From Phytopseudomonas flavescens (GTDB taxonomy: Bacteria > Pseudomonadota > Gammaproteobacteria > Pseudomonadales > Pseudomonadaceae), in NCBI RefSeq assembly GCF_900100535.1, contig NZ_FNDG01000007.1:62001-126000 (forward strand): a stretch of 64,000 bases of DNA. Direction: 5' to 3'. Below, in pieces: positions 26,210-35,396 of this stretch; position 1 is the first letter of the stretch; each line of letters starts with the position of its first letter. The position numbers and the translations under genes are program-made. The notes under the pieces are model-generated. The model searched no databases and was not told the origin of the DNA. It was given only the letters and a program-made list of their open reading frames with translations.

Positions 26210-27140
26210 ATTGCGGGTCGGTGAGCGGCGTGTCAGCGTCGATGCTGCAGGCAACCTGCTCGACGCCCTGCTGGGCGCCGGTATCGCGGTGCCGTACAGC
26301 TGTCGCGCTGGCAGTTGCCAGGCGTGCATGGTGCGCTGCCTGGCGGGCGAGCCACTGGACGAGAAGCCCGAGGCCCTCGACCAGGCCCGTCGACAGCAGG
26401 GCTGGCGGCTGGCGTGCCAATGCCGGGTGATCGATGATCTGCAGATCCAGGTATTCGACCCCAGAAACGATGGGATCCCTGCGCAGATACAGGCGTGCGA
26501 CTGGCTGAGCGAGCATGTGTTGCGCTTGCGTCTGCTACCGCAACAGGCCGTGCGCTACCGCGCAGGGCAGCATCTGCTGCTGTGGACGGCCGACGCAATC
26601 GCCCGACCGTACTCGCTGGCCAGCCTGCCGCAGGAAGACAGCTTTCTCGAATTTCACGTGGATTGTCGTCAGCCTGGAGCGTTCAGCGATGCGGCCCGGC
26701 AATTCAGGGTCGGGGAGCCTTTGCGCCTGGGCACCTCGAGTGGTGGTGCGCTGCACTACGATCCGGACTGGCAGGCCCGACCGCTGTGGTTGCTGGGTGC
26801 TGGAACCGGCCTCGCGCCGCTGTACGCCATCCTGCGCGAGGCGTTGCGCCAATCCCATCAGGGGCCGATCCGGGTACTGCACGTGGCGCGTTCGCCTGGC
26901 GGGCACTACCTGGCCGATTCGCTGCTCGAACTGGCCGAGCATCATCCGCACCTGCAGCTCGACCTGATCGACACGGCAGCATTGCCGGATGCCCTGGCGG
27001 CGCTGCGTCCCGGCTCACGGCAGACCATCGCGCTGGCCTGCGGCGGGCCCGATACCGTGGAGGCTATCGCCCGGCGCCTCTACCTTGCCGGGCTGCCGCG
27101 CAGCCAGCTGTTCTCCGAGCTGTTCCTGCCTCACGCCTGA
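26202..27140 (+). CDS. Iron-sulfur flavin oxidoreductase (2Fe-2S plus ferredoxin-reductase fold)
   Basis: Cytosolic electron-transfer protein of 312 residues. The N-terminal plant-type [2Fe-2S] domain has Cys residues in PYSCRAGSCQACMVRC and LACQC. The FAD domain follows with RPYSLASLP, and the NAD(P) domain with LLGAGTGLAPLYAI and ACGGPDTVEAIA. It resembles the reductase parts of oxygenases such as BenC or of CDP-6-deoxy-glucose reductase types, but no oxygenase is nearby. The ATG overlaps the end of the diguanylate cyclase gene, so the two are cotranscribed; why is unknown. Confidence 0.82.
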   Translation: MPELRVGERRVSVDAAGNLLDALLGAGIAVPYSCRAGSCQACMVRCLAGEPLDEKPEALDQARRQQGWRLACQCRVIDDLQIQVFDPRNDGIPAQIQACDWLSEHVLRLRLLPQQAVRYRAGQHLLLWTADAIARPYSLASLPQEDSFLEFHVDCRQPGAFSDAARQFRVGEPLRLGTSSGGALHYDPDWQARPLWLLGAGTGLAPLYAILREALRQSHQGPIRVLHVARSPGGHYLADSLLELAEHHPHLQLDLIDTAALPDALAALRPGSRQTIALACGGPDTVEAIARRLYLAGLPRSQLFSELFLPHA

Positions 27141-27182
27141 TGGCGCTTCGCCTTGCGCCGTTTCCCCTCCAGAAACCAAAAA

Positions 27183-27203
27183 GGCCCGCGTTGAACGCGG
27201 GCC
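27183..27203 (-). terminator. Terminator of pyk, shared with the convergent gene
   Basis: GGCCCGCGTT/AACGCGGGCC hairpin. On the minus strand it is followed by TTTTT, a good intrinsic terminator for pyruvate kinase. It may also stop the reductase transcript. Confidence 0.75.
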
Positions 27204-27224
27204 TCTGCAGGATGCCACCGCCCG

Positions 27225-28676
27225 TCAGACCAGCGCATCACCGACATGCAGGATCTTCATGCCGTTGGTGCCACCGATGGTGTGGTAGCTGTCGCCCTTG
27301 GTCAGGATGACCCAGTCGCCTTGCTGGACGAGCCCGCGCTTGAGCAGCTCATCCACCGCCGCCTGGCTGACTTCGCCGGGTGGCAGGGCGGCGGGATCGA
27401 AGGGGATGGTGTACACGCCACGGAACATCGCCGAACGCGCCTGGGTGTCGCGGTGCGGGGAGAACGAGTAGATCGGCACCGAGGAGCGGATACGCGACAT
27501 GATCAACGGCGTGTAGCCACTTTCGGTGAGGGCGATGATCGCCTTCACGCCGGGGAAGTGGTTGGCCGTGTACATGGCCGCCAGGGCGATGCTTTCGTCG
27601 CAGCGCTCGAAGGTCTTGCCGATCCGGTGGCTGGAGCTCTTGCCTGTCGGGTGACGCTCGGCGCCGAGGCAGATGCGTGCCATGGCCTGCACCGCTTCCA
27701 GCGGGTAGGCGCCGGCGGCGCTTTCTGCCGAGAGCATGACCGCGTCGGTGTAGTCGAGCACGGCGTTGGCCACGTCGGACACTTCGGCACGGGTCGGCAT
27801 CGGGTTCTGGATCATCGACTCCATCATCTGGGTCGCCACGATCACTGCCTTGTTGTGGCGGCGTGCGTGCAGGATGATCTTCTTCTGGATGCCCACCAGC
27901 TCGGCATCGCCGATTTCCACGCCGAGGTCGCCACGGGCAACCATCACCACGTCGCTGGCCTTGATCAGGCCGTCCAGGGTTTCGTCGTCCGCTACCGCTT
28001 CGGCGCGTTCGATCTTGGCGACCAGCCAGGCCTTGCCGCCGGATTCGTCACGCAGTTGGCGGGCATATTCCATGTCCGCCGCATCACGCGGGAAGGAAAC
28101 GGCCAGGTAGTCCAGGTCCATTTCGGCGGCGAGCTTGATATCGGCCTTGTCCTTCTCGGTCAGGGCTGGCGCGGTCAGGCCGCCGCCACGGCGGTTGATG
28201 CCTTTATGATCGGACAGCGGGCCGCCGATCAGGACCACGCAATTGAGGGTGTCTGCGGTGGTGGTTTCCACACGCATAACCACGCGGCCGTCATCGAGTA
28301 GCAGTTCGTCACCGACGCCGCAATCCTTGACCAGATCCGGGTAGTCGATACCCACGATGTCCTGGTTGCCTTCCGTCAGCGGATGGCTGGTGGAGAAGGT
28401 GAAGCGATCACCGACCTTCAGCTCGATACGCTTGTTGGCGAACTTGGCGATGCGGATCTTCGGCCCTTGCAGGTCGCCCAGCAACGCGACATGACGACCG
28501 TGCCTGGCGGCGATGTCGCGTACCAGACTGGCCCGCGCCTTGTGATCTTCCGGCGAACCATGGGAGAAGTTCAGGCGGGCGACATCCAACCCGGCAAGAA
28601 TCAGCTGTTCCAGCATTTCCGGTGAGTTGCTGGCGGGGCCGAGGGTGGCGACGATTTTGGTGCGGCGAGCGGTCAT
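27225..28676 (-). CDS. pyk: Pyruvate kinase
   Basis: Converts phosphoenolpyruvate and ADP to pyruvate and ATP in glycolysis. The 483 residues match the PykA type. Seen motifs are TARRTKIVATLGPASNSPE at the N-terminus, RLNFSHGSPEDH, the active-site stretch VAKIERAEAV, VMVARGDLGVEIG, and the C-terminal allosteric domain ending WVILTKGDSYHTIGG. It is a single gene with a strong terminator. Confidence 0.96.
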   Translation of the reverse strand: MTARRTKIVATLGPASNSPEMLEQLILAGLDVARLNFSHGSPEDHKARASLVRDIAARHGRHVALLGDLQGPKIRIAKFANKRIELKVGDRFTFSTSHPLTEGNQDIVGIDYPDLVKDCGVGDELLLDDGRVVMRVETTTADTLNCVVLIGGPLSDHKGINRRGGGLTAPALTEKDKADIKLAAEMDLDYLAVSFPRDAADMEYARQLRDESGGKAWLVAKIERAEAVADDETLDGLIKASDVVMVARGDLGVEIGDAELVGIQKKIILHARRHNKAVIVATQMMESMIQNPMPTRAEVSDVANAVLDYTDAVMLSAESAAGAYPLEAVQAMARICLGAERHPTGKSSSHRIGKTFERCDESIALAAMYTANHFPGVKAIIALTESGYTPLIMSRIRSSVPIYSFSPHRDTQARSAMFRGVYTIPFDPAALPPGEVSQAAVDELLKRGLVQQGDWVILTKGDSYHTIGGTNGMKILHVGDALV

Positions 28677-28747
28677 GCGCGGACTCCTTGACTGAAGCAG
28701 ACCGCGAGGCTACTACGCCGCAGCGCTGTAGTCATTGTTCGTATGCA

Positions 28748-29656
28748 CTACCTTTCGCTGGCCAGCTTGACCACCAGCAGGTCACAGTCCACCGATTCGA
28801 ACAGGCGCTCGGCGGTGTGGCCGATGAGGATGGTGTCCAGTCGACCGCGGGCGATGGCGCCCATCACCAGCAGGTCTATTTCGTGCTTGCGCACGAAGCG
28901 CGGCAGCATGTTTTCCGGTGCGCCCTCGAGCAGGTGGGCCGACTCCGGGGCGATGCCGTGCTGGCGGACCAACTCGCCGAAAGCCTTGTGGTGCTGCTGC
29001 GCGTCGTCGCTGACGTATTGCTGGTAGGTGGCCAGCAGTTCGGCATTGTTGAGCAGCGTTCGCGGCAATGGCGCATGGCAGTGTACGACGTCGGCATGCA
29101 GGCCGAGTTCGGAGGAGAGCGCCTGGCTGGTGGCGATCAGGTGGTGATCGAGTGCTGCGGGTTTGTCGTCCTTGTGCAGCGGGTCGACGGCGGTGCACAG
29201 GTTGCGGCCTCGCCACTCGGCGTGATGCACCAGCCACAGCGGAAACGGACAATGGCGCATCAGTTGCCAGCAGCTGTCCGTGAGTAACAGGCGGCGTAGC
29301 AGGTTGTTGTGGGCGGCGGACTTCAGCACCAGATCCGGTTGCAACTCGGCAGCCACTTCGAGCACCGTTTCGTGCAGGCGTTTGCCCCAGCGTACTTCCT
29401 GGTGCAGGGGCAGGCGCTCGTCATGCAACGGGGTCAGCAGTTGCTCCAGCCATTTGCCACGTTGCTCGAGCAATGCGTCGCGGGCTCTGTTCTGCAGGCT
29501 GTTCTCCAGCAGGCTACCATCCAGTGCTGCGCTGTATTCCACCAGCAGCACGTGCAGCCGGGCCTGGGTACCCCGTGCCAGCCAGGCCGCTCGCTCGAGC
29601 GCTGGGTGGCTGGGCTGGCTGGCATCGATCACGACCAGCAGCTTTTCGAGTTTCAT
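28748..29656 (-). CDS. Tandem universal stress protein
   Basis: Cytosolic protein of 302 residues made of two Usp domains: the first begins LEKLLVVIDASQPSHPALER, the second LCTAVDPLHKDD. The second has an ATP-site signature, GAIARGRLDTILIGHTAERL (G-x2-G-x9-G(S/T)-like). Tandem Usp proteins of this length in Pseudomonas help survival under anoxia or other stress; the exact role here is unknown. It stands next to pyk on the same strand 72 bp away, so possibly cotranscribed. Confidence 0.85.
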   Translation of the reverse strand: MKLEKLLVVIDASQPSHPALERAAWLARGTQARLHVLLVEYSAALDGSLLENSLQNRARDALLEQRGKWLEQLLTPLHDERLPLHQEVRWGKRLHETVLEVAAELQPDLVLKSAAHNNLLRRLLLTDSCWQLMRHCPFPLWLVHHAEWRGRNLCTAVDPLHKDDKPAALDHHLIATSQALSSELGLHADVVHCHAPLPRTLLNNAELLATYQQYVSDDAQQHHKAFGELVRQHGIAPESAHLLEGAPENMLPRFVRKHEIDLLVMGAIARGRLDTILIGHTAERLFESVDCDLLVVKLASER

Positions 29657-29844
29657 GGGGTCGACCTCCCTATGTAGTGAGTCTCATTGCATCTTATCGC
29701 CCGGTGGTATGCGTTGACCTGCATCAGCCTAGAGGATCGCGCTGGATTGTTCTTCCTGCACGGCCAGGCAACGCAATGCAGTATGTTGCAGCTGTTCAGT
29801 TTTTCCAGATATCGCCGATACGTTGCTCATTGGAGGAGAAGCCC

Positions 29845-30222
29845 ATGCGTATTCTGTTGCTGCTGTGCTGTGTGCTGGTCGTTGGCGGGTGTACCCGTAT
29901 GTCCCTCGACCACCATTTGAACAAGGCCTATCAGGCCTATGATCTGGGCGAGTGCGAGGATGCGCTGCTCTATCTGTCGCAGGCCGAGCGCGCGAGTCGC
30001 TCGCGCAGCTATATCCAGCCGGAAATCTCCCTGTTGCGTGGCCAGTGCCTGGAACGGCAGAACCTGTACGTCGATGCGGCGCAGACCTACCAGTTCATTA
30101 TTGGCCGCTATCCCACCAGCGAATACGCGTTCCGTGCCCGTGCGCGGCTGGAGACCCTGCGCCAGCTCGGCCATCATGGCATGGCGGAGCCAGCCAAGGT
30201 ATCGCCTCTTGGAGCGCTTTGA
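29845..30222 (+). CDS. Small TPR-like lipoprotein
   Basis: Predicted lipoprotein of 125 residues. The lipobox is VVGGC with Cys16. The rest has two to three TPR-like helices (LNKAYQAYDLGECEDALLYL, YVDAAQTYQFIIGRYPTSEY), suggesting a scaffold in the envelope. The ATG has GGAGGAG upstream. A DUF4124 gene follows on the same strand 30 bp away and is probably cotranscribed. The function is unknown. Confidence 0.8.
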   Translation: MRILLLLCCVLVVGGCTRMSLDHHLNKAYQAYDLGECEDALLYLSQAERASRSRSYIQPEISLLRGQCLERQNLYVDAAQTYQFIIGRYPTSEYAFRARARLETLRQLGHHGMAEPAKVSPLGAL

Positions 30223-30252
30223 CGGCCCGGATATAGACTGGGGATTGTCGTG

Positions 30253-30678
30253 ATGCGCATAGGGATCTGCCTTCTTCTTCTACTGCCCACGCTGGCGTCC
30301 GGGCAGGTTTATCGCTGGGTGGATGAGCGCGGGCAGGTGCACTATGGCCAACAACCTCAGGCGACGGATGCCGAAGTGGTGGACGTCCGCCCGCAGGTAG
30401 TCGAGCGCGATGCCGCTACCCGGGAGCGCGAGCAGCGCAGCGAACGTTACTTTCAGGCCCGACGCGATGAGCAGGCTCAGGCCGCTCAAGCCCGCAAGCA
30501 GCTGCAGGCCGAGAGGGCGAAAGAGTGCACGACGCTGCGTAACCGTCTGGCCTCGATGCCCGAGGGGCGCCGCTACTATCGACCTGGCGACGATGGCGAG
30601 CGCCGCTATTACAGTGATCAGGAGCTGGATGCGGGGCGTGATTACCTGCGTAGCCAGTTATCCGAGCGGTGTAATTGA
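30253..30678 (+). CDS. DUF4124 domain protein
   Basis: Exported protein of 141 residues. The signal peptide is MRIGICLLLLLPTLASG. It is followed by the DUF4124 signature QVYRWVDERGQVHYG, then a charged coiled-coil stretch rich in Arg, Glu and Gln (residues ~55-95) and a Tyr-rich C-terminus. Members are periplasmic and of unknown function. The ATG is preceded by a GTG in frame, so the start could be one codon earlier. Confidence 0.8.
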   Translation: MRIGICLLLLLPTLASGQVYRWVDERGQVHYGQQPQATDAEVVDVRPQVVERDAATREREQRSERYFQARRDEQAQAAQARKQLQAERAKECTTLRNRLASMPEGRRYYRPGDDGERRYYSDQELDAGRDYLRSQLSERCN

Positions 30679-30739
30679 GGGCTGGTCAGCTCGCCGGACT
30701 GCCGCCATACTCAACCGACACTCATAGCGCTTCGCCATT

Positions 30740-31096
30740 ATGAATGCCAATCGCCATATAGAACGGCACCAGTTGCCGTACTACCTCAACGTCTTCAATG
30801 CCTTTACCGACAAACCGATCGGTCACCTGGGCAATGTCTCGCTGGATGGCCTGATGTTGATCAGCCAGTTGCCGGTACTGGTGGGCGGCTGTTTCGACAT
30901 GCGCCTGAAAATCCCAGGGCAGGATGCTTTACGGCACATCGATTTCAGCGCCACCTGTCTCTGGTGCCGCGAGGACGTCACGCCTGGCAGCTTCGATTCC
31001 GGCTTTTCCATGACTGCACCACCGGCGGATTTCGTCGAGATGGTCGACGCCCTGCGTTATTACTTCAGCTTCCATCCGCTCGCCGCATCGGTGTGA
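30740..31096 (+). CDS. PilZ-domain protein
   Basis: Protein of 118 residues matching the single-domain PilZ type (HLPYYLNVFN-like beginning, DKPIGHLGNVSLDGLMLISQ with the D/NxSxxG motif, and CLWCREDVTPGSFDSGFSM). PilZ proteins bind cyclic di-GMP; an Arg-rich motif at the start (NRHIERHQLPYYLNV) is weak, so binding is uncertain. It stands before the GacA box and rsmZ. The start has no strong ribosome site. Confidence 0.75.
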   Translation: MNANRHIERHQLPYYLNVFNAFTDKPIGHLGNVSLDGLMLISQLPVLVGGCFDMRLKIPGQDALRHIDFSATCLWCREDVTPGSFDSGFSMTAPPADFVEMVDALRYYFSFHPLAASV

Positions 31097-31204
31097 ACGG
31101 CGGCTGAACGCCTGCAGCGATCACCTGTCTGTTTACTATGAGGCGCAGAAGCCTCGTCGGGGCGTTGTATGTTTGCGCCGTGATCTCTGTTTTCTCCACC
31201 TGCT

Positions 31205-31222
31205 TGTAAGTATTTGCTTACA
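31205..31222 (+). promoter_or_regulatory. GacA upstream activating site
   Basis: TGTAAG-TATTTG-CTTACA, an exact palindrome of the GacA box consensus TGTAAG-N6-CTTACA. It lies about 180 bases before the rsmZ start, the usual spacing in Pseudomonas, so GacS/GacA should activate rsmZ. Confidence 0.85.
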
Positions 31223-31384
31223 CCTTCTGTAAGCATTGGTGGCAATTCGCTGTTGGAATTCACCAGGCCATCTCTTCAACACGTTGATATATATGGTTTA
31301 TTGATTGGTTCGTGTGAGGCCGATGCGGTCAGGGACGGCTACAGACGCCGTTGTGATTATTTCCAGGGCCATTATTATCTGAAC

Positions 31385-31519
31385 CGTGCTTAGGGAAAAG
31401 CACAGGTCGTTAAGGATAATGATCAGGACATCGCGGGATGCGATTCATCAGGATGATGAGTTGGGAGTTTAAGGGAATAGGGACAAAAGAGTGGGCGGGT
31501 AAAACCGCCCCTTTTTTTT
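31385..31519 (+). ncRNA. rsmZ: RsmZ-type regulatory RNA
   Basis: Sequesters the RsmA/CsrA translational repressor and so links GacS/GacA to secondary metabolism and biofilm. Several GGA motifs sit in hairpin loops: GTGCT-TAGGGA-AAGCAC, ATCGC-GGGAT-GCGAT and TCATC-AGGA-TGATGA; more GGA motifs occur at 31463-31482. A -10-like TATTAT lies at 31373-31378. The RNA ends in GGGCGG-GTAAAA-CCGCCC followed by eight T. The stretch strongly resembles known Pseudomonas RsmZ, and fdxA is next to it as in P. aeruginosa; rpoS, normally on the other side, is absent. The 5' end is estimated. Confidence 0.88.
31493..31519 (+). terminator. rsmZ terminator
   Basis: GGGCGG/CCGCCC stem followed by TTTTTTTT, a strong intrinsic terminator that ends the RsmZ RNA. 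Confidence 0.85.
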
Positions 31520-31607
31520 GCCTGCAGAAAAGTTTCAGTTCGCTATGAACCTAATGATTGCCTTGCCTCCTGCGGGGCCACGCCTGGCGCCTGCCGGGAG
31601 CGCCCTA

Positions 31608-31641
31608 TAAAAAATGCCGCGACCTTTTCAGGCCGCGGCAT
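31608..31641 (-). terminator. fdxA terminator
   Basis: On the minus strand, ATGCCGCGGCC and GGTCGCGGCAT pair in a stem and are followed by a run of T (AAAAAA at 31609-31614 on the plus strand), 40 bases after the fdxA stop. Confidence 0.75.
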
Positions 31642-31682
31642 CTTCTGCGAAATCGACGGTCTGCGCCGTCGTTTCGTGACGC

Positions 31683-32006
31683 TCAGCGCTCCAGGTGCTG
31701 CAGCTTGTCTTTCACGCCATCCCATTCTCCGGCCTCGGCCAGTGCGTCTTTGCGCTCGGTGATGTTCGGCCAGACTTCCGCCAGTTCCGCGTTCAGCTCG
31801 ATATATTCCTGCATGCCATCGGGTATCTCGTCTTCGGAGAAAATGGCCTGTGCCGGGCACTCAGGTTCGCAGAGCGCGCAATCGATACATTCATCCGGGT
31901 GAATCACCAGGAAGTTCGGGCCTTCGTAGAAGCAGTCCACCGGACAGACTTCCACGCAGTCGGTGTACTTGCACTTGATGCAGTTGTCGGTGACGACGAA
32001 GGTCAT
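31683..32006 (-). CDS. fdxA: Seven-iron ferredoxin
   Basis: Electron carrier of 107 residues with [3Fe-4S] and [4Fe-4S] clusters. N-terminal cysteines lie in [19 protein letters not shown], and the second set in [13 protein letters not shown]. An acidic, helical C-terminal extension ([20 protein letters not shown]) is typical of the Azotobacter-type ferredoxin I. Start at 32006 has GAGGAG upstream; the frame extends to 32042. It stands upstream of mutS in position but both are on the minus strand, with rsmZ on the other side. Confidence 0.95.
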   Translation of the reverse strand: MTFVVTDNCIKCKYTDCVEVCPVDCFYEGPNFLVIHPDECIDCALCEPECPAQAIFSEDEIPDGMQEYIELNAELAEVWPNITERKDALAEAGEWDGVKDKLQHLER

Positions 32007-32148
32007 TTCTAGTTTTCTCCTCGGGCTACGGCAGCGAGCCACTCTTGATTCAGCAGCTCTCAGGCTCGGGAACGGGGCTGTCAGGCCAGGCTAAAGGCTG
32101 CAGCGCTTCCGGAGCGCGCGGGATTCTAACAGCTTGTTGGCTCTGGCG

Positions 32149-34722
32149 TTAGACTCGCGCCTTCCATGCATATAACAGTTCAAGCGCTTTACGCGGGGTC
32201 AACTCGTCCAGATTGGCCTTCAGCAACTCTTCCAGCACGGGATGTGGGAGGCTGGCGAACAGATCGCTTTGCATGGGGGCCGTCGGTTGCCCTGGTGCCT
32301 TGGCCGGCAAATCGTGAGGCAGGCTGGTGGTTTCAAGGCGCGCCAGGTGCTCACGGGCACGCAGGATCACATTGTCCGGTACCCCCGCCAGTTGCGCGAC
32401 CGCCAGGCCGTAACTCTGGCTGGCCGGCCCGGGCAGTACGTGGTGCAGGAAGACGATGCGTTCATTGTGCTCGGTGGCATTGAGATGCACGTTGGCGACC
32501 ACCGGCTGGCTGTCCGGCAACACGGTCAACTCGAAGTAGTGGGTGGCGAACAGCGTATAGGCTCGCAGGCTGGCCAACTGCTCGGCAGCCGCCCAGGCCA
32601 GCGACAGGCCGTCGAAGGTGCTGGTGCCACGGCCCACCTCGTCCATCAGTACCAGGCTGCGCTCGCTGGCGTTGTGCAGAATGTTGGCGGTCTCGCTCAT
32701 TTCCACCATGAAGGTCGAGCGCCCGCCGGCCAGGTCGTCGCTGGAACCGATCCGGGTGAAAATGCGGTCGACCATCGACAGTTCGCAGCGCGCCGCCGGT
32801 ACGAAGCTGCCGATATGGGCGAGCAGCACGATCAGCGCGGTCTGGCGCATGTAGGTGGACTTACCGCCCATGTTCGGGCCGGTGATGATCAGCATCCGCG
32901 TGTCGTCATCGAGCTTCAGGTCGTTGGCCACGAACGGCGTGGTCAGAACCTGCTCCACCACCGGGTGGCGACCCTGCTCGATCAGCAGGCATGGTTCATC
33001 GACGAAGCGCGGACGGTTGAGGTCCAGGCTCAGTGCGCGTTCGGCCAGGTTGCTCAGTACATCCAGCTCCGCCAGCGCCGCAGCGCTGTCCTGCAATGGG
33101 CCGAGGTGGCCGATCAGGCGTTCCAGCAATTCCTCGTAGAGCTGCTTCTCGCGAGCCAGGGCGCGGCTCTTGGCGGACAGCGCCTTGTCCTCGAACTCCT
33201 TTAGCTCGGGAGTGATGAAGCGCTCGGCACCTTTGAGGGTCTGGCGACGGATATAGTCGGCCGGCGCGGACTCTGCCTGTTTGCTCGGCAACTCGATGAA
33301 GTAACCGTGCACCCGGTTATAGCCGACCTTGAGGTTGGCCAGGCCGGTGCGGGCTTTCTCCCGCGCTTCCAGGTCCATCAGGTACTGGCCGGCGTTCTCG
33401 CTCAGCGACTGCAGCTCGTCCAGTTCGGCATCGTAGCCGGTCTTCAGCACGCCGCCGTCGCGGATCACCGCTGGCGGATTGTCGATGATTGACCGTGACA
33501 GCAGTTCGGCCAGCTCCGGATAGGTGCTGACGGTGTTGGCAAGGGTGCCCAGATGCGGCGACTCCAGCTCGGCCATCGCACGTTGCAGTTCCGGCAGTGC
33601 GGCCAGGGCATCGCGCAGGCGGGCCAGATCCCTTGGGCGCGCGTTGCGCAGGCCGATCCGCGCCAGGATGCGCTCCAGGTCACCGATCTCCTTGAGTTGA
33701 GGCTGCAGGCTTTCGAAGCGGTAGCGATCCAGCAGGCAGGCGATCGACTCCTGGCGCGCCTCCAGTACGGCGCGGTCGCGCAGCGGGCGGTTCAGCCAGC
33801 GGCCGAGCAGGCGGCTGCCCATGGCGGTCTGGCTGCGGTCGACGACGGACTGCAGGGTATTGTCGCGGCCACCGGCCAGGTTGACGTCCAGTTCCAGATT
33901 ACGGCGGCTGGCGCCGTCGAGGATCACCGTGTCGTCGATGCGCTCGTGACGCAGGCTGCGCAGGTGCGGCAGGGCGGTGCGCTGGGTTTCCTTGGCATAA
34001 GCCAGCAGGCATCCGGCAGCACCGATGGCCAAGGTCAGCGCCTCGCAGCCGAAGCCCTTGAGATCCTGGGTGCCGAACTGCTGGCACAGGCTTTTCTGCG
34101 CACTATCGCGCTCGAAATCCCAGGGGGCGCGACGACGCGACCCACGGCGTTTTTCCGCCGGCAGGCCTTGCGGCCAGTCATCGGGGATCAGCAGTTCGGC
34201 AGGGTTGAGGCGCTCGAGTTCGGCCAGCAGGTTTTCCCAGCCGCGGATTTCCATCACGCTGAAGCGCCCGCTGGTGATGTCCAGCACGGCCAGGCCGAAC
34301 AGGCGCTCGTCGCCGAGTACGGCGGCCAGCAGGTTGTCGCGGTGCTCATCGAGCAGCGCCTCGTCGCTGACGGTGCCGGGCGTGATGATGCGTACCACCT
34401 GGCGTTCCACCGGCCCTTTGCTGGTGGCCGGATCACCGATCTGCTCGCAGATGACCACCGACTCACCCAGTTTGACCAGCTTGGCCAGGTAGCCCTCGGC
34501 GGCATGGTAGGGAATGCCGCACATCGGAATCGCCTGGCCGGCGGACTGGCCGCGGGCGGTCAGAGTGATGTCGAGAAGCTTGGCGGCTTTCTTCGCATCT
34601 TCGTAGAAGATTTCGTAGAAATCGCCCATGCGATAGAACATCAGCTGATCAGGGTGCTGGTTCTTCAGTCTCCAGTACTGTTGCATCATCGGGGTGTGGC
34701 TGGAGAGGTCGCTTTGGCTCAT
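32149..34722 (-). CDS. mutS: DNA mismatch repair protein MutS
   Basis: Recognises mismatches as a dimer and recruits MutL. The 857-residue length from 34722 fits the family. Visible features are the mismatch-reading Phe in [18 protein letters not shown], the long lever and clamp helices in the middle, the Walker A of [20 protein letters not shown], and [19 protein letters not shown] near the signature region. The C-terminus carries the usual tail for beta-clamp/tetramer contacts. The start at 34722 is supported by the family N-terminus; the frame extends to 34749. It is divergent from pncC. Confidence 0.97.
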   Translation of the reverse strand: MSQSDLSSHTPMMQQYWRLKNQHPDQLMFYRMGDFYEIFYEDAKKAAKLLDITLTARGQSAGQAIPMCGIPYHAAEGYLAKLVKLGESVVICEQIGDPATSKGPVERQVVRIITPGTVSDEALLDEHRDNLLAAVLGDERLFGLAVLDITSGRFSVMEIRGWENLLAELERLNPAELLIPDDWPQGLPAEKRRGSRRRAPWDFERDSAQKSLCQQFGTQDLKGFGCEALTLAIGAAGCLLAYAKETQRTALPHLRSLRHERIDDTVILDGASRRNLELDVNLAGGRDNTLQSVVDRSQTAMGSRLLGRWLNRPLRDRAVLEARQESIACLLDRYRFESLQPQLKEIGDLERILARIGLRNARPRDLARLRDALAALPELQRAMAELESPHLGTLANTVSTYPELAELLSRSIIDNPPAVIRDGGVLKTGYDAELDELQSLSENAGQYLMDLEAREKARTGLANLKVGYNRVHGYFIELPSKQAESAPADYIRRQTLKGAERFITPELKEFEDKALSAKSRALAREKQLYEELLERLIGHLGPLQDSAAALAELDVLSNLAERALSLDLNRPRFVDEPCLLIEQGRHPVVEQVLTTPFVANDLKLDDDTRMLIITGPNMGGKSTYMRQTALIVLLAHIGSFVPAARCELSMVDRIFTRIGSSDDLAGGRSTFMVEMSETANILHNASERSLVLMDEVGRGTSTFDGLSLAWAAAEQLASLRAYTLFATHYFELTVLPDSQPVVANVHLNATEHNERIVFLHHVLPGPASQSYGLAVAQLAGVPDNVILRAREHLARLETTSLPHDLPAKAPGQPTAPMQSDLFASLPHPVLEELLKANLDELTPRKALELLYAWKARV

Positions 34723-34800
34723 CGTGTCGAGTGTCCGGCTGATTAGCAAAAGCGCCTAGTGTACGGTATCGACCCCATCACCTTTAACCCCGGAGCGCAG

Positions 34801-35313
34801 ATGAATTTCGAGGATCAGCCCCTGACCGTGCTCGCTGCACGTCTTGGCGAGGCGCTGCTGGAGTGCGGTGCTCAGGTCGCCACGGCCGAGTCCTGCACGG
34901 GCGGCGGTATCGCCGAAGCCATCACCCGCATCGCTGGCAGCTCGGCCTGGTTCGAAGCCGGCTTCGTCACCTACTCCAACACCCAGAAGACCCGTCAGCT
35001 GGGCGTGCCCGAAGCGCTTTTCAGCAGCGTGGGCGCGGTCAGTCGTGAAGTGGTGGAGGCCATGGTGCGTGGTGCCCAGGCCCACAGTAAAGCGCGTTAT
35101 GCCACTGCGGTCAGTGGCGTGGCCGGGCCCGCTGGCGGCAGCGCGGAGAAGCCGGTCGGCACGGTGTGGATTGCCTGGGCCGATGGCGGGCAGGTATTCG
35201 CCAGGCGGTTCCAGTTCTCTGGCCCCCGTGACGCCGTACGTGCGCAGACCGTGGAAGCGGCATTGCGTGGTCTGATGCGACTACTGGTGCAAGAAAATCC
35301 GTCAGCGGGGTAG
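34801..35313 (+). CDS. pncC: Nicotinamide-nucleotide amidase (PncC / CinA C-terminal domain)
   Basis: Converts nicotinamide mononucleotide to nicotinate mononucleotide in pyridine salvage. It is the single-domain form of the CinA family (170 residues) with the signatures [16 protein letters not shown] and [19 protein letters not shown]. The ATG at 34801 follows a GGAGCGCAG stretch; an upstream start at 34759 has no support. It precedes recA on the same strand by 83 bp, the usual arrangement in Pseudomonas. Confidence 0.92.
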   Translation: MNFEDQPLTVLAARLGEALLECGAQVATAESCTGGGIAEAITRIAGSSAWFEAGFVTYSNTQKTRQLGVPEALFSSVGAVSREVVEAMVRGAQAHSKARYATAVSGVAGPAGGSAEKPVGTVWIAWADGGQVFARRFQFSGPRDAVRAQTVEAALRGLMRLLVQENPSAG

Positions 35314-35340
35314 GCGAGGGGCAAACCCTGTGGAATAATA

Positions 35341-35356
35341 CTGGCTACTTATACAG
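35341..35356 (+). promoter_or_regulatory. LexA box of recA
   Basis: CTGG-CTACTTAT-ACAG matches the LexA operator CTGT-N8-ACAG with one mismatch and lies 40 bases before recA, where SOS control is expected. Confidence 0.75.
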
Positions 35357-35396
35357 GTATTGGCCGTCAGGCCCTTCTGATCACGTGAGGAATGTA

